DNA from: Sphaerulina vaccinii
Lineage: Eukaryota > Ascomycota > Dothideomycetes > Mycosphaerellales > Mycosphaerellaceae
NCBI GenBank assembly: GCA_022570795.1
Contig: JAKUDP010000006.1
Coordinates: forward strand, 1,612,001-1,676,000
Reading direction: 5' to 3'
Length of the DNA stretch: 64,000 nucleotides
The notes below the pieces were generated by a model. The model was not told the DNA's origin and did no database searches. It was given only the letters and a program-made list of their open reading frames with translations. Numbering within the stretch: the first letter of the stretch is position 1; every line of letters begins with the position of its first letter. Of this stretch, positions 43,681 to 52,021 are shown piece by piece. The position numbers were made by a program, and so were the translations under genes.

Positions 43681-44562
43681 TCAAGAGTCAGAATCACTGG
43701 AGTACTGTAGGTGTGGATCCTCTCGCTCTCCTTTTTCATACTTCAGCACTGCTCTCAGCCGCCTCGCCCGTTTCTCTTCCTCTTCCAGCCTGGTCTTCGC
43801 CACCGCCTCCTCCCACTGCTCATCCGTGTACCACGGTGCTTCAAAAGTAGCAGTCTTGGCCTCTTCGATTGAGAGGTATGTCGAATGATAGCACCAGTCG
43901 GGCTCCTTCCAACATCCGCGACCCTTGATCTTGCCCATATCCAACGTGCCGAGCTGCTCGACGATGTCTGTCAATGTGACTCCGATGCCACTGGCGGTCA
44001 CCTCGTACTCATCCTCATCTCCATTGTTGAAGTTCTCGACGAGCATAGTGATAGATTTCACCGGCGGCTGAGTCGCCAGCTGCTTCCGCCAAGACGACTT
44101 CTCTCGATAAATGATGTTGGGGAAGTGGTTGGCATCGATCTTCACATACTCTCTCCGACGTTGTTGAGGCTCCAGGACGTAGGACCACCAGTCGCCAGTG
44201 TTCTCAGGCTTGCGAGGATATATGAGCGGGTGCTCGAAAATAGGTTGCTTCTTGTCCTCTCCGATCTCAGAGTGCATACATAACCCATCGCACTCCCAAA
44301 CCTCCTCGTAGCGGAGCGCATCGTCAATGATCGGCTTGAAGAAGAGTGCTTGCTGCAACTTGAGCGAAGATGCGATGAACGCATGCCAGTCTTTGCATAC
44401 TTTCTGTACCGCAACGAGAAGATTCTGCATCGGAAGCTCCAGCAGGATCATCTCGAATAGCTCTGGTGTGGCGACTACTCTTTCGCATGCGCTTAACGTG
44501 ATGATCTGTGCTCGCGTCAATATAATGTCTGAAGCTCTCCCAGTGCGACTTACTGCAGCCAT
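43681..44562 (-). CDS. F-box protein, LQQALFF family, copy A
   Basis: Single exon, 293 residues. The N-terminal domain VVATPELFEMILLELPMQNL, then VAVQKVCKDWHAFIASSLKL, is a typical F-box (LELP...LL..Q.VC..W). QQALFFKPI follows immediately, a block shared with three other genes in this cluster. A second shared block is SSWRKQLATQPPVKSI near 175, after which GIGVTLTDIVEQLGTLDMG matches 'GITV..L' in the paralogues. The C-terminus is acidic and Ser-rich. Fungal proteins of this kind are presumed substrate adaptors of SCF ligases; the target is unknown. Transcribed like its four paralogues on the minus strand. Confidence 0.78.
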   Translation of the reverse strand: MAAVSRTGRASDIILTRAQIITLSACERVVATPELFEMILLELPMQNLLVAVQKVCKDWHAFIASSLKLQQALFFKPIIDDALRYEEVWECDGLCMHSEIGEDKKQPIFEHPLIYPRKPENTGDWWSYVLEPQQRRREYVKIDANHFPNIIYREKSSWRKQLATQPPVKSITMLVENFNNGDEDEYEVTASGIGVTLTDIVEQLGTLDMGKIKGRGCWKEPDWCYHSTYLSIEEAKTATFEAPWYTDEQWEEAVAKTRLEEEEKRARRLRAVLKYEKGEREDPHLQYSSDSDS

Positions 44563-44770
44563 CTGCGCTGTATGTGACAGCCCGGCGCCGGTATCAAGCT
44601 GAGGTATGGTTGTTGTTGTTGTATTGTCGTGTTCGTGAACATCGGAGATGAGACGAGGTTGAAGGTCGTTGTCGCACCTTCTACATTCTCACTGCCGCCT
44701 AATCCCCAATACAGAAGGCATGAACAACACCCACCTCAGCTCACGCCACATTGCTATAGCGTACTTCAAC

Positions 44771-45266
44771 TCACTCACTCCCAGGAACCAACCCATCCAA
44801 AGACTCAATCCTCACACAGCCCCACTCCCTGTTCTGTCCTTCGCTCCTACGAAACCTAAAGACCAGCACACTCTCCCTAACAACCCCAGGCGGCTGCCCA
44901 CTGTGTTCCAAATTCACAAAACTCGTACTTGCGCCGACTTTCTCATCAACCGCAGTAGAAATACCCAGAATCTCGATCCAGTAATCTGGCCACTTCTGAA
45001 CGAACAGCTCGAATCGCTTTCGGAATTCTCGCCAACCAAGGTCCATTTTAAAAGGGCACTCGTACCGTCCCACGAAAGTCCTCGATATCCGTTGTAGCAA
45101 GGTACAATGGGTCATCCCAGGCGAGACGACAGGAGTTGATCGCTGAGTTGTAGGCATGAATGATCGATTCTATGTATGCTGTTGTACTTAGTTCAGTGCC
45201 GTTGGTGTCGTGGTGAGGGAGGGCCATTGTTGTCGTGAAGGCTTGGCTGTGCTTGGCTTGGGACAT
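44771..45266 (-). pseudogene. NTF2/SnoaL-like protein gene, frame broken
   Basis: Two overlapping minus-strand frames make one plausible protein. The first (45266 to 45048) reads STTAYIESIIHAYNSAINSC, then PLYLATTDIEDFRG. The second (to 44771) reads RYECPFKMDLGWREFRKRFE, then PDYWIEILGISTAVDEKVGA and a closing ESVLVFRFRRSEGQNREWGC. Helix-helix-strand order and the 'VDE..g.A......g.p.gv.r.s..vfrfrr..g.W' end resemble NTF2/SnoaL-fold proteins. The switch between frames falls near 45060-45085. No intron of normal size with GT-AG or GC-AG fits there, so a one-base shift (real or a sequence error) is most likely. Function unknown. Confidence 0.5.
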
Positions 45267-45482
45267 GTTGATATGTTGATTTCATACGTGGTGATACTAG
45301 AGATGCAGCTCGTCTGCATCCCGCGTGGGGTATGAGCTTAGACGGGGACGATGCTGAGGCTTCGGAGTGCTATGCATTTGTGAGCATGAAGGGGTGCTAT
45401 GTTCCGCTGTTATGCTAACGCCATCTTTGCTCGAATGCTATCTCAAGGTCAAGAGACAGGTGATGCCATGCACGGCTAAAGC

Positions 45483-46295
45483 TCAGTTCCAAGATCGATA
45501 CTCACGAATGACTGCTTGCGAACCCCACTGCAGTTCGTCCGCGATCTCAATCTCCACAAACTCTTCATCCAGTCTGATCACCTTCTTCATACTTTTGATC
45601 GTTTCCCAATCCACCAGTGGCTTCCAATCCTTCCAGTGTTTGACGATGTGCATTTTACGCAACAGCTTGTAACCTTGCCTTGGGTATCCCCCCTTTCCGA
45701 CAAAGGTTCCGCCATAAAGCTCTATTCGCCGCTTCACACCGAGATAGCTACTCTCGGTATTGAAGTGTAAGTCGTGGATCGGCGGCTGCGTCGTGAGCAT
45801 ATTCCGCCAAGATCCCTCGCCGAAGGGGGTAGGAAGCCCCGTGGAGAAGAGGTACAGCCAGGGGTTCTCAATGTGATGATCCGGCGTTCCTGGGACCTGT
45901 TCCCATGTGTCCGTACCATCTGGTGCTCTCACCCTTTCCCAAGGGGGTTTCTTTTGCACCGGCTGGAAGAAGAGATATTGCAGAATGGGTTTGCTTCGTT
46001 GCACAATTATGTACCATTTGCGGCATACTCGTGGGACCTTGCACAGTAAATTCTCTGGCGGGAGTTGTAGAAAGATCTGTTCGGCTAACTCGCCGATTGC
46101 GAAGACTTGCTGAAGTGATTGTGGTGGTGGTCCCAGTTGGGTCTCAGTCTGTGTTTCTCTGGTGATGATGCGAGGCCCTGCGTTCTGCGCTGTGCGAGGG
46201 GCAGGCAAGGTCGTGATGGGATCCTCGTCTGGGAGCAGAAAGTCGTACTCGGCGTCTGTGAGGCCATCTTCGTGATAGTGGCGTTTGAATGTCAT
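45483..46295 (-). CDS. F-box protein, LQQALFF-related family, copy B
   Basis: Single exon, 270 residues. The region QQVFAIGELAEQIFLQLPPE, then NLLCKVPRVCRKWYIIVQRSK, is the F-box, and PILQYLFFQPV takes the place of LQQALFF. GSWRNMLTTQPPIHDLHF matches the second shared block of the family. The first 60 residues are acidic and Pro/Thr-rich. It is the most diverged of the five copies and lacks the C-terminal GITV block. A role as SCF adaptor is inferred from the F-box only. Confidence 0.75.
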   Translation of the reverse strand: MTFKRHYHEDGLTDAEYDFLLPDEDPITTLPAPRTAQNAGPRIITRETQTETQLGPPPQSLQQVFAIGELAEQIFLQLPPENLLCKVPRVCRKWYIIVQRSKPILQYLFFQPVQKKPPWERVRAPDGTDTWEQVPGTPDHHIENPWLYLFSTGLPTPFGEGSWRNMLTTQPPIHDLHFNTESSYLGVKRRIELYGGTFVGKGGYPRQGYKLLRKMHIVKHWKDWKPLVDWETIKSMKKVIRLDEEFVEIEIADELQWGSQAVIREYRSWN

Positions 46296-46882
46296 GTTGC
46301 TCGGCTGATGATGTTGTGGTTGTTCTGTGTATGTGTGTTGCGAGTCTGCGAGAAGGGCGAGCGAGGGAGGCTGCCTAAGTTGTTATTGAAAGTGAAGTCG
46401 CGCCTGACTCCAATCCTGGTCGCTGTGCAGTTGCTATTCGGGCGAAAGACGTTTCTTTTGGGAGTACTATTTCTTTTGTGAGCGCGATCGGAGCAGCATC
46501 TCCTACTTCCCATATCATTGATACAAGCGGTGACAGACTACCAGCGTCGCTTATAGCATCGCCACTGCCATTTCTACATATCTTCTATGTCGCAAATGCC
46601 ATGACTGCAGTAATTGAATCGGAATCTCCTTCTCCACGCTGCACTTCCTGAGGAGACCGCACATGCCTGTGGAAATTGAGCATGACTGCAATGGCGAAGG
46701 TTATGGAGGGGACGAGGCAAAAATGGAAGTGAAGTGAAGACGAAGACGCAACTTTCACATGCCCCTGTAAAACGATCTTGGCGGCGCTAGTGCGGAGCTG
46801 CTGCTTCGTCACCAACGTCTTCGCGTATAAGTCCACCTTCACCTTCACCTCTTCTCTTCTCTTCACGACATCCACACTAACC
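46296..46882. other. divergent promoter region
   Basis: Lies between F-box B and PAM17. A CT/CA-rich leader precedes the PAM17 start. A minus-strand frame (46585-47085) is an antisense shadow. Confidence 0.5.
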
Positions 46883-47659
46883 ATGGCGACACTCCTTACA
46901 TCCCGCGCGACCTGCCTTCGCGCCCTCGCCGCGCCACGATTCGCGTCCCCCTCAATAACCATCTCCGCAGCCTTCTCCACCTCCGCAGCAAAGCCATTGA
47001 AACAGCACACACGACCACAACGAACATCTCTCATATCACAAATACCGCGCGCCGCTTTCGTTCGCAGTGCCAGCACATCGAGCACGCCTCCTTCTTCATC
47101 ATCACAACAGGCAGTGCCTGATCACATCCTAACATGGAACCGCTTCTTCGACCTCCGCCGGAAAAGGCGCTGGATTAACCTAGGCTGTAGCCTCTTCACA
47201 GCCGTCGCAACAGTGGGAGTCGCAGCGCCGATGCTTGCCGAGTATGATTTCGATTCGTGGGGCGCACAAATCTCAGGACTGGATCCTATCATAGTATTAG
47301 GGATCAGCACATTTGCTATAGCAGCAGGTGGATGGTTAATCGGGCCCACGGTAGGGAATTTGGGCTTTGGGATGTGGGCAAGTAGGAGAGGATGGAAGGT
47401 TGGGATTGCAGAGGTGAGTTGTCGTGTAATCAGAGTTGGGGAAAGATGAGAGAATTGGAATGCTGACAGAAGTGTGATACAGAAAGAGAAGAGCTTCTAC
47501 GCTCGGATCAAGCGATACCGTGCCGATGCTTCTGCGAGCAGTCCGCAGAACCCCATACCTGACTACTATGGAGAGAAGATTGGAAGTGTGAAAGCTTACA
47601 GGAGGTGGTTGAAGGACCAGAAGGCTTTCAATCTCAAGAAGAATAAGAATATGCTATGA
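46883..47659 (+). CDS. PAM17: PAM17, mitochondrial presequence translocase motor subunit
   Basis: Model join(46883..47413,47483..47659), 235 residues, intron 69 bases in phase 0. The N-terminal 75 residues are Arg/Ser/Ala/Thr-rich without acids, a mitochondrial presequence. ILTWNRFFDLRRKRRWINLG starts the mature family domain, followed by two membrane helices (FTAVATVGVAAPML and PIIVLGISTFAIAAGGWLIG with GPTVGN). After splicing, KEKSFYARIKRYRADASASS and NPIPDYYGEKIGSVKAYRRW match the conserved end of PAM17. The protein anchors the import motor (Hsp70/Tim44) to the TIM23 channel in the inner membrane. The ATG at 46883 is chosen over 46778 because only it opens a clean presequence. Confidence 0.93.
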
Positions 47660-48911
47660 GTGAGAACGAAAAGTGTACCAAGAGTGTAAAGCGATGGATA
47701 AGAAAAGTCTGCGGCATCTGAAGATGGAGTTCGGTTCAAGCGTACGGCGTTTTGAGCATGCTGGGACATATCCTTCGGTCTTCTTGCACACAATGTGTAA
47801 TATTGTAAAGAACCAGAGCTGTGGCATGATGGCGCGAGGTACGTATGTAGGTTGTGTAAAAGCTGATATGAGCATGACTCGCTACTCTCATACAGGGAAA
47901 CCTTCCAAGTGTGCCCAGCCCTACTCTGAAGACGAGCTCAGCACCGATGCGGGCCTTTACTGCTTGAGTCCAGATGAAGCGATGCTTGAACCTGCTACGA
48001 TCGACTGGACTCTTCCTGTGACATAAGCTAATGGCGGATATCGAAAGCGACCTGATCTGGTGCGCATATCAGCGCGCCTGCCATGCTCAACTCTGGACGA
48101 AGATCAACAAAGAACATCCCCGCCAACGTTCCGGGCTCGGCTTTCCGAGGATCTTATTGACACCCATATCAGGACTTCACCCCTCGATCTCGCCCATGCG
48201 GCGACAGCCACATGGCACATGGGTCCGAAAAGCTTGTCTTGCTTCACAATGAGCCTCGTTGAGCCGAGAGATTGGATTCAGCCAGAGCTACGACTCATTT
48301 CCAGGAACATGGTCCATTCGCGTCCGTATAGGTGATTGCCAAGCTATACCAAAACCGAGTACTGTGTCGCCACAACACGTGGAGTGTCTGATCTGGAACA
48401 ATCTGATACAGCACTAGAAGAAGTTTCAGCATGCAAGCGAGACATAACCCGACATCGAGTCCTTCTCGTTCAACCAGGAGCTGGCGTGGCTCATTTTCCA
48501 CACATCGCTGACGACTTTGTCTTCGTTGTCGGTCAATCATACTCTGCTATTGACGGCTACCTCAGCTACAAACCATTCATTGTCGCGTTCCCTATTGAGC
48601 GCACGTCTCTTTCTCTTCCACAGGCCAATAGAGAGGTGAAGAGGCGGCTCGACTGACCATACTCATATACTTTTCCTTTGTAGCAGCATCCTTATTGACA
48701 TACTGTTCAGGACCGACAACGCCTCCCTGCCCACGAAGATCGACTATATCTTCACCATCCAAGTCGCTGTTTGCATCTTCCTTCTTCACCCACCCACAAG
48801 TCATTCTTTACTCGATTCGACTACGAATACAACAGTCTATCTCATAAGACTACCAACCATTCTCATTTACAACAACAACAACATCCAACCAAACCAAAAA
48901 CATCAATCAAT
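47660..48911. other. 1.25 kb without a supported gene, then leader of the peptide precursor
   Basis: Weak frames only (47673-48026, 48336-48656). From about 48835 the sequence becomes rich in CAA and CT (ACAACAACAACAACATCC at 48870-48888), an unstructured leader typical of highly expressed fungal secretory genes. Confidence 0.5.
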
Positions 48912-50057
48912 ATGAAGTCCGCAATCTCTCTCGTCCTCCTCGGCGTTGGTGCCGTCAGCGCCATCGCTGTCGCTGAGCCAAAAGCTGAGGCCTCCCCTCG
49001 CCGCTACCAAGGTCGCTTCGGCTTCTGCGGTGTCGCAGGTTCCTCATGCGCCCGCATGAAGCGTTCCGCCGAGGCCATCGCCGATGCCTTCGCTGAGGCA
49101 GACCCAGATGCCCGTCGTTACCAGGGACGCTTCGGCTTCTGTGGTGTCGCCGGCTCCAGCTGTGCCAAGGCCCGCCGATCCATCGAGCACATCGGTGAGA
49201 TCGCCGAGCGCTCTTACAACGACATCCAGGCCCGTGATGCCCGCCGCTACCAAGGACGCTTCGGCTTCTGCGGTGTGGCCGGTTCCTCATGCGCCAAGGA
49301 GAAGCGTGATGCTGAGGCTTCCGCTGAGCCAAGACGTTACCAGGGTCGCTTCGGCTTCTGTGGTGTTGCTGGTTCCAGCTGCGCCATGGTCAAGCGTGAT
49401 CCAAGATACCAGGGACGTTTCGGCTTTTGTGGTGTTAACGGCTCCAACTGCAAGCGTGATGCCAACCCAGAGGCTGTTGCCAACATTGCCCGTGCCATTG
49501 AGGAGTGGGACCCAACTTACCTCGAGGAGGTCTGCAACGAGGAAGGTGGTGAGTGCGCTGCTATTGCAAACGCACACGCTGCTTTCAAGCAAATCAAGCG
49601 TGACACCGAGGAGGTCATGTACAAGCGTGCTGCTGAGGACACCACCATGGAGGCCAAGCGCTCTGCTGAGGAGCAGGAGATTGACGAGAGCCTTGATGAG
49701 CTTGAGGCTGCTCTTGATGAGGCTGCTGATGCCCTTGTCAAGCGTGATGCTCGTTACCAGGGACGTGTCGGTGCCCGCGATGCTGAGGCCCGCTACCAGG
49801 GACGTGTCGGTGCTCGCGATGCTGAGGCCCGCTACCAGGGACGTGTCGGTGCTCGCGATGCTGAGGCTCGCTACCAGGGACGTGTTGGAGCTCGTGATGC
49901 CGAGGCCCGCTACCAGGGACGTGTCGGTGCCCGCGATGCTGAGGCTCGTTACCAGGGACGTGTTGGAGCTCGTGATGCCGAGGCCCGCTACCAGGGACGT
50001 GTCGGTGCCCGCGATGCTGAGGCAGAGGCCCGTTACCAGGGACGTGTTGGTGCATAA
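48912..50057 (+). CDS. Secreted multi-copy peptide precursor, alpha-pheromone-like (Kex2/STE13-type processing)
   Basis: Single exon, 381 residues. Residues 1-19 are a signal peptide (MKSAISLVLLGVGAVSAIA). Five copies of RYQGRFGFCGVAGSSC or close variants follow (Cys pairs at 39/46, 77/84, 120/127, 150/157 and 173/180). Each is followed within a few residues by a KR or RR dibasic site. Most are preceded by X-Ala/X-Pro dipeptide runs, for example VA-EP-KA-EA-SP after the signal peptide, SA-EA-IA-DA-FA-EA-DP-DA before copy 2, and DA-EA-SA-EP before copy 4. A middle segment (188-278) has another C-x6-C pair (CNEEGGEC). The last 101 residues are eight units of RYQGRVGA separated by RDAEA. The core C-x3-G-x2-C equals the spacing in known ascomycete alpha-pheromones (C-x6-C with Gly fourth), so a mating pheromone precursor is the best guess; another Kex2-processed repeat peptide is the alternative. 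Confidence 0.85.
   Translation: MKSAISLVLLGVGAVSAIAVAEPKAEASPRRYQGRFGFCGVAGSSCARMKRSAEAIADAFAEADPDARRYQGRFGFCGVAGSSCAKARRSIEHIGEIAERSYNDIQARDARRYQGRFGFCGVAGSSCAKEKRDAEASAEPRRYQGRFGFCGVAGSSCAMVKRDPRYQGRFGFCGVNGSNCKRDANPEAVANIARAIEEWDPTYLEEVCNEEGGECAAIANAHAAFKQIKRDTEEVMYKRAAEDTTMEAKRSAEEQEIDESLDELEAALDEAADALVKRDARYQGRVGARDAEARYQGRVGARDAEARYQGRVGARDAEARYQGRVGARDAEARYQGRVGARDAEARYQGRVGARDAEARYQGRVGARDAEAEARYQGRVGA
48999..49457 (+). repeat. five-copy cysteine peptide array inside the precursor
   Basis: The units start at about 48999 (RR), 49113, 49242, 49332 and 49404 (the last with a single R). The peptide core is invariant in copies 1-4; copy 5 has GVNGSNC. Spacer lengths differ (16, 21, 8 and 2 residues), so the array did not arise by simple slippage. 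Confidence 0.9.
49752..50054 (+). repeat. eight-copy 39-bp array coding RYQGRVGA units
   Basis: Seven units of 39 bases (the seventh has six extra bases, GAGGCA-like, adding EA) and a last short unit ending in the stop. Units 4-5 and 6-7 share the same synonymous changes (GTTGGAGCTCGTGATGCC), a sign of a 78-base duplication step. Nearly all changes are silent. Confidence 0.92.
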
Positions 50058-50616
50058 GCATCTCGCCCACATCAACACACAACAACATGATGATCGGCTC
50101 TTGGCTGATTGACCTTCATCATTAACTGAGGGTTGTTGGAAGCTTTGTTGATTTCTCATCGAAGCAATTTATATTATGCGCAGATTCTTGCGCGAGTCGG
50201 CTCTTCCTCATGGAAGTGCATGGCTAGAAATTATTTGTATCTAGAGTACAGCGGAAACATAGATAGCTCGAACCAAGCAGCGAGTTGACTTCCGAACCTT
50301 CTTCTCCTCTCTCCTTGTCACTCTCATCTGATGTCTCTTGTAACCGTTCTCGCCGCCTGATGACTTCGTGCCTTCTCTGACTCCAGTCCCGTCAATGGAA
50401 ACTTTCTGTCGCTGCCTTGAGTAACTGGGTCTTTCCTCACGCTTAGACAACGAGTCTTTCCTTTCTAGTCATACTTGTTGTCGTGGCATTCGGCTCTCTT
50501 GCAACTAAGCCTCTTTGTTTGGCTGGTTTGGACCTGTCTCGATCTTTCTCTGAGTCTCCTTCCGGATGTTGAAACTCTGTTGTCGTCGCCTCCAGTGGTA
50601 TAGGTGTCGCTCATGC
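50058..50616. other. intergenic, 3' flanks of peptide precursor and RING gene
   Basis: No gene seen. The left part is probably the 3' UTR of the precursor. Confidence 0.5.
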
Positions 50617-51504
50617 TCAGAGGTTTAGATTCGCACCAAAAGCGCAGAAGACTTCCAGCGAATTGATCAGATCAAGGAAGAACCGGACGGCCGTCCAACA
50701 CTCGAGTATCATCCTCACCATTGCCAAGAAACGTAGCTTCGTCAACTCGTTTGATCCTCGAGCCCAGTAGTGTACTATTGCAAGGAGGCCACAGGCGGCG
50801 GCACAGAATAATCTACGGATACAGTCCCTAGGCGTGCTGTAACTGGCCAGAGTTTCGGCACAGGTCGTAGAGTTGCTGAAACGACAGAGTTCTGTGAAGT
50901 CGTCTCTGATGTCGTCTTTGAGACAGATACTGACAAGCCAAATGAGTGGCTGGATAGTCATTTGCAGACCGCCGAGAGCGATCATGATTCTGTATAACAT
51001 TCTCTCGGGCACCCGATGGAGACAGTATAATGGATTGCCAGGCCCCTTCTCAAATGGCTGCTGACATAGTAGGCATTTCGTGATGTTGTGCTTGATCAAT
51101 GATCCGACGCATTCCCAGCAGTAAATGTGTCGGCAGCTGGCTGCGACTGGAGTCGTATGTGTATCCCGGCAGACTGGGCAGACCTCATCCGCATGTATCT
51201 TGTTGATCTTGAAGCGAGCTGTTGAAGATGACCACTCGAACTGGCATCTGAAGATGAATGATGTGAAACTGTAATATAGCTCTCCTTGCTCTTGATCGAC
51301 ATCTACCCAAGTGAAGGCGAAGAAGAAGCCTGCGATAACGCTAGCCATGAAGACAGCAACGGTCCAACTCGTGAGATGAGATGTCACGCCTGAGCTCACA
51401 GACAGACTCCAGACATAGTGACACGATATGACTACGGGCATGGAGCAAATGCAGGCCAAGACAAGGATTGCATCGCACCCGACAGCAGACTTCCAGCTCG
51501 ACAT
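50617..51504 (-). CDS. Membrane RING-finger protein (probable E3 ligase)
   Basis: Single exon, 295 residues. Two hydrophobic segments lie in the first 70 residues (AILVLACICSMPVVISCHYV and AVFMASVIAGFFFAFTWV). The RING follows: VCPVCRDTHTTPVAASCRHI, then YCWECV and TKCLLCQQPF, giving C-x2-C-x11-C-x-H-x2-C-x2-C and a final C-x2-C, a C3HC4 type. After it come more hydrophobic stretches (MIALGGLQMTIQPLIWLVSI and LFCAAACGLLAIVHYW). Such proteins usually mark membrane or ER clients with ubiquitin. No close family known to me. It lies inside the F-box cluster, so a common ubiquitin theme is possible but unproved. Confidence 0.75.
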   Translation of the reverse strand: MSSWKSAVGCDAILVLACICSMPVVISCHYVWSLSVSSGVTSHLTSWTVAVFMASVIAGFFFAFTWVDVDQEQGELYYSFTSFIFRCQFEWSSSTARFKINKIHADEVCPVCRDTHTTPVAASCRHIYCWECVGSLIKHNITKCLLCQQPFEKGPGNPLYCLHRVPERMLYRIMIALGGLQMTIQPLIWLVSICLKDDIRDDFTELCRFSNSTTCAETLASYSTPRDCIRRLFCAAACGLLAIVHYWARGSNELTKLRFLAMVRMILECWTAVRFFLDLINSLEVFCAFGANLNL

Positions 51505-52021
51505 CGTGGTTGATTTCAGAATCCTGGTAAAGCGTCCTGCGAGGCGGCTTGGTGGGTACTGTGAGATCAGAAGAAAGTGCAGTGGAGTGTTTTGTCTCGA
51601 TATCGTGATCGAGTTTCGTTTGTTGATAAGATGTCCTGCGAGGTGGCGTGGTGGTCGTTGTCAGATCAGAGAAAGTGCAAGCAAAGTGTTTGTGTTGAAG
51701 GTTGTGGAGTTCGTGCAGGGATTAGCGATGCCAAGTCAGCGGTCGGTCCAGAAGTGAAGTGAAGCGAAGCTTCCGAACCTCACTTTTCATGTACTGCAAT
51801 GATGCGCGACTAACCGACATTCACTCGCTAGGCATTCGTCATCTATGGCAACGAAGATACGTTCGATCGAGTTACACTTACAGATCTTGCAAATGGAGAG
51901 CATGCGAGCTCCCGTATGTCCATGAGCGCATATCGCAGCTTAGGCCACTTTGTATGCGGGCACCCATCTGCTGATGTCTCAGGCTGCATGCCTATCTGCA
52001 CGGCACCATTTCATGCGACCA
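51505..52021. other. intergenic, no supported gene
   Basis: Small repeats of GAAGTGAAGTGAAGC (about 51753-51770) and of GATATCGTGATCGAGTTTCG-like text (51505-51620, two related halves). No open frame with motif. Confidence 0.45.

Noticed and set aside
49752..50054. Repeat array as CRISPR or minisatellite only
   Set aside because: The units are in frame, with almost only silent changes and processing sites, so it is a coding peptide array.
49084..50159. Long open frames on the other plus frame (49084-50112) and antisense (49287-50159) over the peptide precursor
   Set aside because: They arise because the repeated 39-bp unit is open in several frames; the composition is repetitive nonsense and lacks a signal peptide.
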